Below the pieces are notes generated by a model. That model saw only the letters and a program-made list of their open reading frames with translations. It made no database searches and was not told where the DNA came from. Shown one piece after another: positions 34,573 to 46,939 of a DNA stretch of 64,000 nt. This stretch comes from Methyloversatilis discipulorum (GTDB taxonomy: Bacteria; Pseudomonadota; Gammaproteobacteria; Burkholderiales; Rhodocyclaceae), in the NCBI RefSeq assembly GCF_000527135.1, contig NZ_AZUP01000001.1, positions 2,728,001-2,792,000 on the forward strand, given 5' to 3'. The position numbers were made by a program, and so were the translations under genes. Each line of letters begins with the position of its first letter. The first letter of the stretch is position 1.

Positions 34573-35583
34573 ATGCGTTATCAAGCCTATCGTGAGCAGT
34601 GCAATGCAGACAGCCTGACGATGATCGACGCCGAAGTCCCGCGTCCCGGTCCCGGTCAGGTGCTGGTCAAGATGCGTGCGGCGTCGCTGAACTACCGCGA
34701 CCTGTTCATCCTGCAGGGACTGTATCCCGGCGTCGATTCGAAGGATCTGATCCCGCTGTCCGACGGCGCCGGCGAGGTGGTCGAGATCGGCGCGGGCGTC
34801 GACCGCTTTGCCGCTGGCGACCACGTGATCGGCACCTTCTTCGAAACATGGATCGCCGGTCGACTGCAGCCGGCGTATTTCGGCAAGACCCTGGGCGGCA
34901 CCGCACCCGGCGTGCTCACCGAGTACCGCCTGTTCCCGCAGGAATCGTTGGTCGCCAAACCGGCTCACCTGAGCTTCGAGGAGGCGGCGACCCTGCCCTG
35001 CGCCGCGCTGACCGCGTGGAACGCCCTGTTCGAAGGCCCGGCCCCGCTGCGTGCCGGCGAGCGTGTGCTGGTGCTGGGCACCGGCGGCGTGTCGATGTTC
35101 GCGCTGCAGTTGGCGAAGGCGGCCGGCGCCGAGGTGATCGCCACCTCGTCGAGCGACGCCAAGCTGGAAAAGGCAAAGTCGCTGGGCGCGACCACGCTGA
35201 TCAACTACCGCAGCCACCCGGAGTGGGATCAGGAAGTGCGCACCGCCACCGGCGGCGCAGGCGTGAATCACGTGGTCGAGGTCGGCGGCCCGGGCACGCT
35301 GCAGCGCTCGATCGCGTCGCTGGGCCAGAACGGCCAGGCGCACCTGATCGGCGTGCTGACCGGCGGCGAAATCAACCCGCTGCCGCTGCTGTTCACCACC
35401 TCGACCGTGCGCGGCGTGTTCGTCGGCTCGCGCGAAATGTTCGAATCGATGAATGCGGTGATTTCACTGCACAAGATCCACCCGGTCATCGACCGCGTGT
35501 TCGGCTTCGACGAGGCACGCGCCGCACTCGCACACCAGCAGAGCCAGGCCCATGTGGGCAAGGTGGTGGTGAGTATTGGCTGA
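34573..35583 (+). CDS. Zinc-independent MDR alcohol dehydrogenase / quinone oxidoreductase-like
   Basis: 336 residues from ATG 34573 with GGAGG 10 bases upstream. Medium-chain reductase: GPGQVLVKMRAASLNYRDLF (catalytic-domain start), IPLSDGAGEVVEIGAGV, and LPCAALTAWNALFEGP. The Rossmann motif is VLVLGTGGVSMFALQLAKAAGA, followed by VEVGGPGTLQRSIASL. The structural-zinc Cys cluster is absent and the usual catalytic Cys position reads NYRDL, as in quinone-reductase-like members. NAD(P)H-linked reduction is likely; substrate unknown. A CTAGGGG-rich inverted repeat follows its stop. Confidence 0.88.
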   Translation: MRYQAYREQCNADSLTMIDAEVPRPGPGQVLVKMRAASLNYRDLFILQGLYPGVDSKDLIPLSDGAGEVVEIGAGVDRFAAGDHVIGTFFETWIAGRLQPAYFGKTLGGTAPGVLTEYRLFPQESLVAKPAHLSFEEAATLPCAALTAWNALFEGPAPLRAGERVLVLGTGGVSMFALQLAKAAGAEVIATSSSDAKLEKAKSLGATTLINYRSHPEWDQEVRTATGGAGVNHVVEVGGPGTLQRSIASLGQNGQAHLIGVLTGGEINPLPLLFTTSTVRGVFVGSREMFESMNAVISLHKIHPVIDRVFGFDEARAALAHQQSQAHVGKVVVSIG

Positions 35584-35587
35584 GGGT

Positions 35588-35665
35588 AGAGGGGCTAGGG
35601 GCTAGAGTCTAGCCGCGTCCAGTCTCCCCAGCCCCCAGCCCCTAGTCCCTAATCCCCAGCCCCTC
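35588..35665. repeat. CTAGGGG-type imperfect inverted repeat between convergent genes
   Basis: The gap between the dehydrogenase and the metallopeptidase is filled by a GGGGCTA heptad repeat (35588-35612) and its near-complement (35641-35665), each about 25 bp, around a C-rich centre. Transcribed from either side it gives a long imperfect hairpin, so it may terminate both convergent genes. The arms reach the stop codon of the peptidase gene. I know similar GGGGCTAGGGG strings from other betaproteobacterial intergenic regions, but cannot count copies here. Confidence 0.65.
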
Positions 35666-36541
35666 TCACAGCGCCTTCGCCGAGAAGGTGTCGCAGGCCG
35701 CCATCTCGCCCTGTTCCAGCCCGCGGCGGAACCAGCGCATGCGCTGTTCAGCGCTGCCGTGGGTAAAGCTTTCCGGCACCACATAGCCCTGCGCCTGTTT
35801 CTGCAGCGTGTCGTCGCCGATGGCGGTGGCGGCACGCAGGGCCTCTTCGACGTCGCCCTGCTCCAGGATGCTGCGCGAACGGTTGGCGTGGTGCGCCCAG
35901 ATGCCGGCGAAGCAGTCGGCCTGCAGCTCCATCCGCACCTGCAGCAGGTTGGCCTCGCGCTCGCCTGCGCGCTGTTTCGCGCGCTGCACCTTTTCGGCGA
36001 TGCCCAACTGGTGCTGCACGTGGTGCCCGACCTCGTGCGCGATCACGTAGGCCTGGGCGAAATCGCCGGGCGCGCCGAAGCGGCGCTGCAGGTCGTCGTA
36101 GAAACCCAGGTCGAGATAGACGCGTTCGTCAGCCGGACAGTAGAACGGCCCCATCGCCGCCTGCCCCACGCCGCAGCCGGTCTGCGTGCCGCCGGTGTAG
36201 AGCACCAAGCGCGGCTCGCGGTACTCGCCGCCGCCGGCGCGGAACAGCGCGCCCCAGGTGTCCTCGGTATCGGCCAGCACGCGCGACGTGAAGCGCGCGA
36301 GGCCGTCCTGCTCGGCCTGGCCGGTCGATTGCACTCCCGGCTGTAGCGGCGCCTGCTGCTGCGCATCCGGCAGGCCGGCGCCCATGTTCAGAACCACCGA
36401 CGGATCGACGCCGAAATACATCGCCACCAGCGCCAGCACGATGGTGCCGATGCCTATGCTGCGCCCGCCGCCCGGCAGACCGCCACGGGCGCCCCGCCTG
36501 TCCTCGATGTTCTCGCTTTCCCGTCCGTCGTCCAGTCGCAT
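35666..36541 (-). CDS. ypfJ: Neutral zinc metallopeptidase, YpfJ family
   Basis: 291 residues from ATG 36541, chosen for the GAGGAGGG 7 bases upstream and the family start MRLDDGRESENIEDRRG. One membrane helix at about residues 28-46 (IGIGTIVLALVAMYFG) anchors it, with the catalytic part outside. The zinc motif is AYVIAHEVGHHVQHQLG (HExxH). The downstream blocks FAGIWAHHANRSRSILEQGDVEEALRAATAIGDD and YVVPESFTHGSAEQRMRWF are family-specific. Physiological substrate not known. It lies convergent to the dehydrogenase and 36 bp from the kinase stop. Confidence 0.92.
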   Translation of the reverse strand: MRLDDGRESENIEDRRGARGGLPGGGRSIGIGTIVLALVAMYFGVDPSVVLNMGAGLPDAQQQAPLQPGVQSTGQAEQDGLARFTSRVLADTEDTWGALFRAGGGEYREPRLVLYTGGTQTGCGVGQAAMGPFYCPADERVYLDLGFYDDLQRRFGAPGDFAQAYVIAHEVGHHVQHQLGIAEKVQRAKQRAGEREANLLQVRMELQADCFAGIWAHHANRSRSILEQGDVEEALRAATAIGDDTLQKQAQGYVVPESFTHGSAEQRMRWFRRGLEQGEMAACDTFSAKAL

Positions 36542-36577
36542 GTCCGTCCCTCCTCGCAGACGCACATGATAGGCGGA

Positions 36578-39466
36578 TCAGGTGGTCGCGGTATCCATCA
36601 CCGGCAGCCACAGCGTCACCGTCGTGCCCGCGCCGGGCGCACTGACGATCTCGATCTCGCCACCGTGCAGATCCATGATCTCCTTGACCAGCGACATGCC
36701 CAGGCCGGTGCCCGGAATGTTGCCCGACGGGTCGGCGCGGTAGAAACGCTCGAAGATGCGCGCCTGCTGCTCGGGCGTCATGCCGATGCCCTGGTCGCTC
36801 ACGTGGATGCCGGCCATCAGGCGCGAGTTGCGCGTCACTTCGGTCACCGACAACCTGACCTCGCCGCCGTCCGGCGAGTACTTGAAGGCGTTGGTGATGA
36901 TGTTGCTCAGCGCGCGCACCATCTTCTCGTGGTCGACGCGGATGCGCGGCATCGACTGCGGCATGTCCAGCGACACCCGATGCGTGTCGCCCGGCATCGC
37001 GAGGCCTTCCAGCGTCGCGTTGATGAGCATCTTGACCGGCAGGTCCTCGTAGCGGAAATCCTGGCCGGCGCGCGCCTCGATGCGGGCGAGGTCGAGCAGG
37101 TCGTTGATCAGGTTCACCAGCACGCGCGACTGCCGGTGGATGATGCCGTGCATGCGCCGGCGTGCCGTCTCGTCGTACTCGCGATTCAGCAGCAGTTCGG
37201 CAAAGCCGAAGATGGACGACAGCGGTGTGCGCAGTTCGTGCGCCGCCGTGCTGAGGAACTCGCTCTTCATCCGGTCGACTTCGAACTGCTGTGTGATGTC
37301 GCGGAAATAGAGCACCGTTTCCGAGCGCCCCTGCGGTGCCACGCGTGCGCTGCGCTCGAGCACGCGGCGCTCCGGGCGCAGCAGCCATAGCCGCTGCGCC
37401 TCCTCGCTCGACCCGTCGAGCGCGAGCTCCGGCCACGGCTGCGCCGGGTCCGACAGCCCGGCCATGCGACGGTCGAAAGCCTGCGCGTCCAGCCCCAGCA
37501 GTTCGCTCTGCGCCAGATGCGTCATGCGCACGAAAGCAGGGTTCACATTGGTCAGGATACCGTCGGCATCGAAGGTGACGAAGCCGTCGGGCGACAAGGC
37601 GAACACGGTGTGCAGGCGATTGGTACGGCGGATCAGCTTCTGCTCGAATTCGACCCGCTCGGTGATGTCGTCGAACACATCGACGTAGTGCGTCACCGTG
37701 CCGTCGTTGTCGCGCACTGGCGACGACGACAGCGCCACCCACAGGGTGCGTCCGTCGGCACGTCGCACATCGACCGTGGTGCTGAACGGTTTGGCGTGCG
37801 CGACGGCCCAGCGCATCTCGTCGCCGACGCGGTCGGCAGCCTCGCCGTCGGCGGCGTACGAGAACGGTCGTCCGATCACTTCCTGCGCGCCGCGTCCGGT
37901 CAGTCGCTCGAAGGCCGCGTTCACATAGACGACCGGCAGACCGCTGCGCTGCACATCGCGGATCAGCACCGCTTCACTCGACGATGCCAGTGCCCTGTCG
38001 TGCAGCCGCATGCGCGTCTGCGCAGCCACCTGCTCGCTGACGTCGCGCAGCAGCAGCGTATGCACGACGCGCCCCTCATGCACGAAGCGGCTGGCCGATA
38101 CGGTCACCGGGAACTGACGCACGCCCGCACGCAAGCCGGTGCTGTCCTCGTGTCGTGCCAGGCGCGTCACGGACTGCGCGTCGTGCAGACCTGCGGCGAA
38201 CCAGTCCGCGTCGAACTGAGGCAACAGGCGACACAGTGGCAGGCCGATCACCTCGTCCGCCCGGCGGTCGAACATGTCGGCCGCAGAACGGTTCATGCTC
38301 AGCACCATGCCGCCCTCGTCGGTCGTGACGATGCCGTCGGCCGCGGTGTCGAGCACGGCCGACAGCCGCGTCTCGCTGAGCGCCAGTTCGCGCGCTGTCG
38401 CCCGTGCGCTGCGGTGCGCCCGCGCCGTCTCGGCCAGCAGTCGCAACAGATGGAAGAGCACGGCACTGAGCGCAACCCCCATCAACGGCACCAGCCACAG
38501 CACCAGGTGGTCGGAACCGAAGCCGGCCGGCGCACGGGTGCGCACCGTCCATACATGGCCAGCGACCTCGATCTCGCGCACGTCCTCAAGACCCGACAGC
38601 TTCTGGTCATCGGCAGCATTGCTGTAGAGCAGCGTGGCCGTATCCAGACTGCGACCGTCGTGGATGGCGACGACCACGTGATCGGCGTAACCGCGCAGCG
38701 CGCTACCGAACAGATCGTGCGCGCGATAGGGGCTGTAGGCGTAGCCGATCAGCGCGCGCCGACGCGCCTCGACCGTGTCGACTGCGGCACCACGCGCATA
38801 TATCGGGTAGTACAGCAAGAAGCCCGGCTGCACGCCGTCCTTGCCCTCCTGCATCAAAGTCACCCGACCTGACAGCGAAACGTCGCCGCTGTCGCGCGCG
38901 CGGCTCATCGCCGCCGACCGTATCGGCTCCGAATTCATGTCGTAGCCGAGCGCCTTGCGGTTGCGCTCGTTCAGCGGGGCGAGGAAAAGGATGCTGTGAT
39001 ACTCGGCACGCGGCGTGTCCGGCTTGATCGCGTAGTCCGGCATCTGCCGGCGGACTGACGCCTCGTGCGCTGCCTTGTCGGCCGCGGCCACGCGCACCGT
39101 CAGGCCGACGCCGAGGATGCCCGGGTAGTTGCGTTCGAGATTGAGCTCATTGACGTAGTCGTGCCACTCGTCGCGCGTGACCTCGCGACTCGCGCGGACC
39201 AGGCCGGCCGCGCCGCGCAGGATTTCCTCGTGCGCAACCATGCGCCGGCGCAGCTGGGCGACCACCTTGTCGACCTCGCTGTCGAAGCGCTGCGCGGTGG
39301 CGGCGTTCAGGCGGTCCCAGAGCAGCGTGCTCACCGCGGCGGTCACCAGCAGGCCGAGCGACAGCGCCAGCCAGGCCAGCCAGTCGGGAATGGTCAGCCG
39401 GTGGCGCAGGCTGGCGTCGGTCGCTGCCATCGTCGCGCTCCGGGCCTGCGGCCCGTCACCCTTCAT
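36578..39466 (-). CDS. CHASE-PAS-PAS-PAS sensor histidine kinase
   Basis: 962 residues. An N-terminal helix (LAWLALSLGLLVTAAVSTLL) and a second helix near 330-350 (LVLWLVPLMGVALSAVLFHL) bracket a periplasmic CHASE domain (GILGVGLTVRVAA, YPIYARG). Three PAS regions follow (VLDTAADGIVTTDEGG; ERLTGRGAQEVIGRPFSYA; VFALSPDGFVTFDADG). The H-box is FLSTAAHELRTPLSSIFGFA and the ATPase has NIITNAFKYSPDGG and GTGLGMSLVKEIMDLHGG. CHASE usually binds small ligands such as cytokinin-like molecules. Its ATG overlaps the response-regulator stop (ATGA), so the two are partners. Signal unknown. Confidence 0.93.
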   Translation of the reverse strand: MKGDGPQARSATMAATDASLRHRLTIPDWLAWLALSLGLLVTAAVSTLLWDRLNAATAQRFDSEVDKVVAQLRRRMVAHEEILRGAAGLVRASREVTRDEWHDYVNELNLERNYPGILGVGLTVRVAAADKAAHEASVRRQMPDYAIKPDTPRAEYHSILFLAPLNERNRKALGYDMNSEPIRSAAMSRARDSGDVSLSGRVTLMQEGKDGVQPGFLLYYPIYARGAAVDTVEARRRALIGYAYSPYRAHDLFGSALRGYADHVVVAIHDGRSLDTATLLYSNAADDQKLSGLEDVREIEVAGHVWTVRTRAPAGFGSDHLVLWLVPLMGVALSAVLFHLLRLLAETARAHRSARATARELALSETRLSAVLDTAADGIVTTDEGGMVLSMNRSAADMFDRRADEVIGLPLCRLLPQFDADWFAAGLHDAQSVTRLARHEDSTGLRAGVRQFPVTVSASRFVHEGRVVHTLLLRDVSEQVAAQTRMRLHDRALASSSEAVLIRDVQRSGLPVVYVNAAFERLTGRGAQEVIGRPFSYAADGEAADRVGDEMRWAVAHAKPFSTTVDVRRADGRTLWVALSSSPVRDNDGTVTHYVDVFDDITERVEFEQKLIRRTNRLHTVFALSPDGFVTFDADGILTNVNPAFVRMTHLAQSELLGLDAQAFDRRMAGLSDPAQPWPELALDGSSEEAQRLWLLRPERRVLERSARVAPQGRSETVLYFRDITQQFEVDRMKSEFLSTAAHELRTPLSSIFGFAELLLNREYDETARRRMHGIIHRQSRVLVNLINDLLDLARIEARAGQDFRYEDLPVKMLINATLEGLAMPGDTHRVSLDMPQSMPRIRVDHEKMVRALSNIITNAFKYSPDGGEVRLSVTEVTRNSRLMAGIHVSDQGIGMTPEQQARIFERFYRADPSGNIPGTGLGMSLVKEIMDLHGGEIEIVSAPGAGTTVTLWLPVMDTATT

Positions 39467-39846
39467 CGCGCCGACGAGCCTCCGAGCAGCGCAGCGATCC
39501 GGTCAAGCAGTTCCATCGGGCTGAATGGCTTGGTCAGATAGGAGTCGGCCCCGGCTTCACGGCCGGCCTCGATATCCTGCTGCTGGCCGCGCGCGGTCAG
39601 CAGGATGACGGGCACCCGCGCCGTTTCGGGCTGCGCGCGCAGGCGACGACATAGTTCCAGCCCGTCCATCGACCCCGGCATCATCACGTCGAGCAGCACC
39701 AGGTCCGGCGTGTGCTGCTGAATCTTGCTCCAGCCGATGTCTGCGTTCTCGGCCTCGCTCAGTTCGAAGTCGCCGAACTCCAGGGTCATGCGGATGAGCT
39801 GGCGGATTTCCGGCTGATCCTCGATCACCGCGATGCGGGCGCCCAT
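39463..39846 (-). CDS. Single-domain response regulator
   Basis: 127 residues, a receiver domain with no output domain. RIAVIEDQPEIRQLIRMTL supplies the acidic pair, DLVLLDVMMPGSMDGLEL the phospho-accepting Asp, VILLTARG the Thr, and SYLTKPFSPMELLDRI the Lys. Start at ATG 39846 gives the normal receiver N-terminus. It precedes the CHASE/PAS kinase gene and overlaps it by four bases. Without an output domain it must act through protein contact or as a phosphate sink. Confidence 0.93.
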   Translation of the reverse strand: MGARIAVIEDQPEIRQLIRMTLEFGDFELSEAENADIGWSKIQQHTPDLVLLDVMMPGSMDGLELCRRLRAQPETARVPVILLTARGQQQDIEAGREAGADSYLTKPFSPMELLDRIAALLGGSSAR

Positions 39847-39963
39847 GTCAGTGCGCCCCCGGCACGCGGACTGGGGTGGCACTGCGGACAGGGGACACGT
39901 TCATTGCAAGCTCGCCGGAGAGGAATCCGGACAGCTTAACGACGTGAACGCGAATTTGCTTGA

Positions 39964-39990
39964 GTCGTGTGCGGGACCCGCCCGCACGAC
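39964..39990. terminator. Hairpin downstream of pccA
   Basis: GTCGTG(TG)CGGG and CCCGCACGAC form a 10-bp stem with a 2-base bulge and a 5-base loop, 4 bp after the pccA stop on the minus strand. No T-run follows. It most likely marks the end of the propionate operon and separates it from the two-component genes. Confidence 0.55.
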
Positions 39991-39994
39991 GCGC

Positions 39995-41986
39995 TCAGCC
40001 CGCGGCGAACACCAGGATGACCTGATCGACTGCCAGGCTCTCGCCCGCTCCGGCCGACACCTTCTCGACCACGCCGTCACGCTCGGCACGCAGGATGTTC
40101 TCCATCTTCATCGCCTCGATCACGGCCAGCCGCTCGCCGGCCTTGACCGCCTGCCCCGGTTTGACGGCGACCTCGCGCAGCAGGCCGGGCATCGGTGACA
40201 GCAGGAAGCGCGACATGTCGGGCGCCGCCTTGACCGGCATGCGTGCCAGCAGTTCGGCGGCGCGCTGGCTCATTACCTCGGCGTCGACGCGCACGCCGCG
40301 GTGCTGCAGCCGGTAGCGCAGGCCGATTCGTTCGACCTGCACGGCAAAGGGCTTGCCGTCCAGTTCACCACGATAGACCGGGTCCGACACCTTCCAGTCG
40401 GCCACCAGGCGATGCGGCTTGCCGTCGATGCTGACCACGTGGTCGTCGCCGTCGACATCCAGCTGTACGAAGTGGGCGACGCCGCGCAGGCGCACCACCG
40501 CTTCCGGCTTGATGCGGAACTCGTGGCCCGGCATCTGGCCGACGATGCGCGAGGCGCGCTCGTTGTAACGCTGGTGCACGCTGGCCGCCACCGCCAGCAA
40601 CAGCGGCGCGTCCTCGAACTCGGCGGCCGCGGGATCGAAGCCCTGCGGGTATTCCTCGGCGATGAAGGCGGTGGTGAAGCGGCCGGCCGCGAAGCGTTCA
40701 TGGCCCAGCACCGACGATACGAAAGCGATGTTGTGATTCGGACCGCGGATGACGAAATCGTCGAGCGCGTCGCGCAGGCGGGCGATCGCCTCGTCGCGGG
40801 TGCGGCCGTGGCAGATCAGCTTGGCGATCATCGAGTCGTAGTGCATCGACACTTCGCCGCCTTCATAGACGCCGGTGTCGACGCGCACAGCATCGGTTTG
40901 CACCGGCGGCCGGTACTTCACCAGCCGGCCGACCGAGGGCAGGAAACCGCGCGCCGGGTCTTCGGCGCAGATGCGCGCCTCCATCGCCCAGCCATCCAGC
41001 TTCACGTCGGCCTGATCGAAGGTGAGCGGCTCGCCGGCGGCGACGCGGATCATCTGTTCGACCAGGTCGAGGCCGGTGATCAGTTCGGTCACCGGGTGCT
41101 CGACCTGCAGCCGGGTGTTCATTTCGAGGAAGTAGAAGGACTTGTCGCGACCGACCACGAATTCGACCGTACCGGCCGACTGGTAATGCACCGCCTTCGC
41201 CAGCTTCACCGCCTGCTCGCCCATCGCGCGCCGGGTATCGGCGTCGATGAAGGGCGACGGCGCCTCCTCGATCACCTTCTGGTGGCGGCGCTGGATCGAG
41301 CACTCGCGCTCGTTCAGGTAGACCACCTTGCCGAAGGCGTCGCCCAGCACCTGGATTTCGATGTGGCGCGGCTCCTCGACGAATTTCTCGATGAACACGC
41401 GATCGTCGTTGAAGGCGTTCTTCGCCTCGTTGACGCACGACGCGAAGCCCTCGTGCGCCTCGGCGTCGTTGAACGCCACGCGCAGGCCCTTGCCGCCGCC
41501 GCCTGCGCTGGCCTTGATCATGACTGGGTAGCCGATGCCGCGCGCGATCTCGACCGCGCGCTCCGGGCTTTCGATCGGATCGTTCCAGCCCGGAATGGTG
41601 TTCACGCCCGCTTCCTTGGCCAGCTTCTTCGACGCGATCTTGTCGCCCATCGCGGCGATGGCGTGCGTCTTCGGGCCGATGAACACGATGCCTTCGCGCT
41701 CCAGCGCCTCGCAGAAGGACTCGTTCTCCGACAGGAAGCCGTAGCCCGGATGTACCGCCTGGGCGCCGGTCGCCTTGCAGGCGGCGATGATCTTGTCGGC
41801 GACCAGATAGGACTCGCGCGCCGGCGCCGGGCCGATGCAGACGGCTTCGTCTGCCAGTTCGACGTGCAACGCATTGGCGTCCGCCTCGGAATACACAGCG
41901 ACGGTGGCGATGCCCATGCGACGCGCGGTGCGGATGACGCGGCAGGCGATCTCGCCGCGGTTCGCGATCAGGATCTTTTCAAACAT
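39995..41986 (-). CDS. pccA: Propionyl-CoA carboxylase alpha subunit (biotin carboxylase + BCCP)
   Basis: 663 residues. ATP-dependent biotin carboxylase at the N-terminus (MFEKILIANRGEIACRVIRT, then KASAGGGGKGLRVAFND and VEHPVTELITGLDLVEQMI). A linker domain follows, and a C-terminal biotinyl domain with the acceptor Lys627 in VIEAMKMENIL. It carboxylates biotin and feeds the PccB carboxyltransferase, turning propionyl-CoA into methylmalonyl-CoA. ATG 41986 has GGAG ahead. It is last in the mutase-meaB-pccB-pccA operon, so propionyl-CoA rather than acetyl-CoA or methylcrotonyl-CoA is the likely substrate. Confidence 0.95.
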   Translation of the reverse strand: MFEKILIANRGEIACRVIRTARRMGIATVAVYSEADANALHVELADEAVCIGPAPARESYLVADKIIAACKATGAQAVHPGYGFLSENESFCEALEREGIVFIGPKTHAIAAMGDKIASKKLAKEAGVNTIPGWNDPIESPERAVEIARGIGYPVMIKASAGGGGKGLRVAFNDAEAHEGFASCVNEAKNAFNDDRVFIEKFVEEPRHIEIQVLGDAFGKVVYLNERECSIQRRHQKVIEEAPSPFIDADTRRAMGEQAVKLAKAVHYQSAGTVEFVVGRDKSFYFLEMNTRLQVEHPVTELITGLDLVEQMIRVAAGEPLTFDQADVKLDGWAMEARICAEDPARGFLPSVGRLVKYRPPVQTDAVRVDTGVYEGGEVSMHYDSMIAKLICHGRTRDEAIARLRDALDDFVIRGPNHNIAFVSSVLGHERFAAGRFTTAFIAEEYPQGFDPAAAEFEDAPLLLAVAASVHQRYNERASRIVGQMPGHEFRIKPEAVVRLRGVAHFVQLDVDGDDHVVSIDGKPHRLVADWKVSDPVYRGELDGKPFAVQVERIGLRYRLQHRGVRVDAEVMSQRAAELLARMPVKAAPDMSRFLLSPMPGLLREVAVKPGQAVKAGERLAVIEAMKMENILRAERDGVVEKVSAGAGESLAVDQVILVFAAG

Positions 41987-42054
41987 GGGAGGTCTCCGCG
42001 GCGACTTGTGCGCCCAACATTTTCGTAATCATGTTCAACCTTCCTCTCGCACCA

Positions 42055-43587
<1,533 letters not shown>

Positions 43588-43605
43588 CGTCAGTCCTCCG
43601 TGAAT

Positions 43606-44576
43606 TCAGTCCATTGCCTGCAGCAGGCGCAGCGCGGCCGCCGAAGCTGGCAGGGTGCCGGCGGCGACCGCCGCGCGGATGTCCGGCAGCGCGGCGCGCA
43701 CCGCCGCGTGATGTTCGAAACGATGGCGCAGGCCCTGGTCGACCAGCGCCCACATCCAGTCCAGCGCCTGCCGGCTGCGCCGCGCCTCCCAGGCGCCGCA
43801 GGCCTGCATGGCATCGCGGTAGCGCAGGATGGCCGACCAGAAGTCGTCCAGCCCGGCGTGCTTCACCGCCGACACCTTGAGCACCGGCACCGTCCAGTCG
43901 GGTGAGGCCGCACGGAGCAGGTGCAATGCACCCTTCATCTGCTGCATCGCGCGCTCGGCCGCGGTTTCGTCGAGGTCGGCCTTGTTGAACACGACCACAT
44001 CGGCCAGTTCGACGATGCCCTTCTTGATCGCCTGCAGGTCGTCGCCCGCATTCGGCAGCTGCAGCAGCACGAACACGTCGGTCATGCCGGCGACCGCGGT
44101 TTCCGACTGGCCGACACCGACCGTTTCAACGATCACCACGTCGAAGCCGGCCGCTTCGCACACCAGCATGGCTTCGCGCGTGCGTGCCGCCACGCCGCCC
44201 AGACTGCCGGCCGACGGTGACGGACGGATGAAGGCGTCCAGACTCTGCGACAGGTGCTCCATGCGAGTCTTGTCGCCGAGAATGGAACCGCCGGTGACCG
44301 TTGACGACGGGTCGATCGCCAGCACCGCCACCTTGTGGCCGCGCGCGATCAGCGCCAGACCGAGCGCTTCGATGAAGGTGGATTTGCCGACGCCGGGCAC
44401 GCCGGAAATGCCGACGCGGATCGAACGCCCGGTGCGGGGCAGCAGCGCGCGCAGTACTTCGCCTGCGCGCAGCTGATGGTCGTCGCGCGTCGATTCGATC
44501 AGCGTGATGGTCTTGGCCAGCGCGCGGCGCTGGCCGGCCAGAACGCCATCGATCAAGGACTGATCGGACGCGTCGA

Positions 44577-44580
<4 letters not shown>
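43606..44580 (-). CDS. meaB: Methylmalonyl-CoA mutase-associated GTPase MeaB
   Basis: 324 residues, G3E-type P-loop GTPase that loads and protects the adenosylcobalamin cofactor of the mutase. Walker A is [18 protein letters not shown], followed by [20 protein letters not shown], the switch-like [14 protein letters not shown] and the base-binding FNKADL. It starts with a GTG at 44580 that overlaps the mutase stop (GTGA), giving coupled translation in the order enzyme, chaperone. Older annotations call it ArgK or a LAO/AO transport ATPase. Confidence 0.95.
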
Positions 44581-46730
<2,150 letters not shown>

Positions 46731-46822
46731 GGTTCTGTCCTTGCGGATTGCGGGTCGGCGCTGCCGGCACGGCATCGGTCGGATACCGGCTTGACTCAGC
46801 GCGCAACGGAGAATACTTTATC

Positions 46823-46832
46823 CATAATTATG
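46823..46832. promoter_or_regulatory. AT-rich palindrome in the mutase/GntR divergent region, candidate operator
   Basis: CATAATTATG is a perfect 10-bp palindrome within an AT-rich stretch (46815-46836) of the 209-bp divergent region between the mutase and the GntR-family gene. It could be a -10-like region or a regulator site. It differs in sequence from the 14-bp palindrome inside the GntR gene, though both are TATA-like. Function is inferred from place and symmetry. Confidence 0.4.
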
Positions 46833-46939
46833 AATGCAAGCGGATGTTGCGTTGCAGAAAACACGACCAGTCATGATGCTGGCCGTCTGGCTGCACACGG
46901 CTTTTCGCCCCTCATCCGCGCTAAGCTCGAAACACACAC

